DNA of 64,000 nucleotides from the NCBI GenBank assembly GCA_033816765.1, contig CM066288.1, forward strand, positions 2,914,001-2,978,000, written 5' to 3'. Source of the DNA: Nothopassalora personata (lineage: Eukaryota; Ascomycota; Dothideomycetes; Mycosphaerellales; Mycosphaerellaceae). The position numbers and the translations under genes are program-made. Below the pieces are notes generated by a model. It was not told where the DNA came from, did not search any database, and saw only the letters and a list, made by a program, of their open reading frames with translations. Below are positions 62,839-64,000 of this stretch, one piece after another (positions within the stretch are counted from its first letter, which is position 1; every line of letters begins with the position of its first letter).

Positions 62839-64000
62839 TCACAGCCTGGCGCTCTGGAATGAAGCCACAACTGAGGGATAAGTATTGTAAGCATGTGCTT
62901 CAGCATCGTGGCCAAGAATATCAGGATCACGCGCGATCTTAACCGAGTCGGGATTTTTCTTCAGGCTGTCGAAATCGGCCTAGCATCTATCAGCATGGTA
63001 CGGATGCGAGCGTGTGCCAACTAAATACACACCTTATGCCACCTGTCGCGTGTGCTCTCGCCAGTCTTCTGTGCTTTACAGACTCTATCATACCTGATCT
63101 TCTCGTAGGCTCTCAGTGCATCTGTCACATGCTGCTTTCCACTAAGCTGCAGGCAGACTGCTAAACACACGCCATCTTCCATAGCTTGTGAAGCTCCTTG
63201 GATGGATGTGGGTAGGAACGGGTGTGCAGCATCTCCAATCAGGGCTATACGAGCCCGTGGCGATATCCAAGTAGGCAGGGGATCACGATATACCAGTTTC
63301 CAGTCTACAAGCTTCTCAGGAGGCGTCATTCGCACCAAAGCATGGGTGATGGGGTCCCATCCTTCCAAGATACGGCATGCGTCATCGCGGTCGCCTGGCT
63401 CTGACCAGCCTTCGTCCACATCGCGTGTGTCCTTGTGGGTGAAGACCCAACTAAACTCCTTGCCGCCTTTGACTGCAGCTGCGATGAAGTGGATGTCGGG
63501 TCCTATCCAGCAGACATGAGAATCACCATGTATCACGAGGTCTTTTGTCAGGTCGTTCTTCGCGATGTCTTCACTGCTCATCCATGCCCTGTACACAGCA
63601 TAACCGCTTGGCTTGGGCTTGTCGTCGTAGCCAAGCACAAGTGCCCTGGCTTTTGATCTAACGCCGTCTGCACCCAGCACGATGTCTCCCATGACACGTT
63701 CGCCGTTGGATATGACGCCGGCCTCTTTGTCATTCTCACAGTACTCGGTGACTTGCTGTCCAAGTCGAATGTCTACACCCTGTGCAATGGCATGGTCGTA
63801 GATGATCTGGTGAATCTCTCCTCGGTGCCCATTGTACTTGTTACCCCACAGCTGATTCTCGTGACCCCAATACTGGTCGGTGATGTGCTCCCCGGTCCAC
63901 ATGCGGATCTCGAATTTGTCCGTATTGTGGCAAATGGGTTGCAATTTCTCCTTGACTCCCGGCCATCGCTCGAAGATCCTACCCGAGTTTGAGCCGAAGG
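62839..64000 (-). CDS. FAD-dependent monooxygenase (salicylate-hydroxylase-like), partial
   Basis: Two exons visible: 63033 to beyond 64000, and 62839-62979, joined in phase 0 over a 53-nt intron (GTGTGT...GCTAG). The window lacks the N-terminal GxGxxG FAD-binding start. Visible parts include the DG motif GADGVRSKAR, WKLVYRDPLPTWISPRARIA and the second FAD motif LIGDAAHPFLPTSIQGASQA, then RWHK joined to ADFDSLKKNPDSV and a typical C-terminus (ILGHDAEAHAYNTY). The family hydroxylates aromatic substrates using NAD(P)H. Reading into the intron would end the protein at WHKVCI. The frame is open through the right edge. Confidence 0.9.

Noticed and set aside
1..64000. tRNA, rRNA and riboswitch genes
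   Set aside because: I scanned for tRNA T-loop and A/B-box-like sequences by eye and found no convincing cloverleaf; a covariance-model search would be needed to exclude them.

Overview
The window is nuclear DNA of a filamentous ascomycete, most likely a dothideomycete (my guess: Mycosphaerellales/Capnodiales). This rests on short GT-AG introns of about 45-120 nt, fungal-specific families (SepA-type formin, Hsp104, NIPA transporter, fungal BTB and F-box proteins, P450, GH43) and a block carrying the CpA-to-TpA signature of repeat-induced point mutation (RIP). It falls into three zones.

1-14 kb is gene-poor and decayed. It holds a coiled-coil gene (350-1892, minus), the C-terminal part of a fungal transcription-factor-like protein (2898-3674), an intact AIM3-like gene (9752-10807), and at least four genes that look broken by stops or frame changes: 4.1-4.6 kb (HExxH metallopeptidase-like), 5.7-7.0 kb, 7.0-8.1 kb (minus) and 12.5-13.7 kb. 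Neighbouring ORFs of 2.8 and 4.5 kb are clean, so general sequencing error is an unlikely cause.

14-45 kb is an ordinary euchromatic block: formin (minus), Hus1 checkpoint clamp subunit (minus), F-box/LRR protein, BTB protein, CBM48-type glycogen-binding protein, NIPA Mg2+ transporter (minus, 3 exons), Hsp104 (minus), secreted GH43 arabinanase (minus, 3 exons), a tail-anchored protein (minus, 4 exons), an F-box-like protein and a cytochrome P450 (minus).

45-61 kb is a nested transposon complex. A large DNA transposon (45011-60893, 15.9 kb as it stands, about 9.15 kb without its insert) has terminal inverted repeats of about 220-245 bp and a perfect 8-bp target duplication, GGATTATG. Its interior is heavily RIP-mutated and carries relics of an integrase-core (DDE) transposase, an unrecognised second protein, and a basic protein whose tandem 18-residue repeats closely match the histone H3 tail. 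It is also full of one core motif (CCGTAAACATATAAGGAGC-like) arranged in arrays and perfect palindromes. A young chromovirus (Ty3/gypsy with chromodomain, 53447-60173, two identical 197-bp LTRs, 5-bp duplication ACGAC) is inserted inside the transposase gene and is not RIP-mutated. It encodes gag and pol, joined by a predicted -1 frameshift in a 99-bp tandem repeat. Between pol and its 3' LTR it carries an intact, three-exon, antisense gene for a 209-residue six-cysteine zinc-cluster-like protein. The complex lies about 100-170 bp upstream of the P450 start.

61-64 kb returns to ordinary genes: a UIM-containing hypothetical protein and the 3' part of an FAD-dependent monooxygenase that runs off the right edge.
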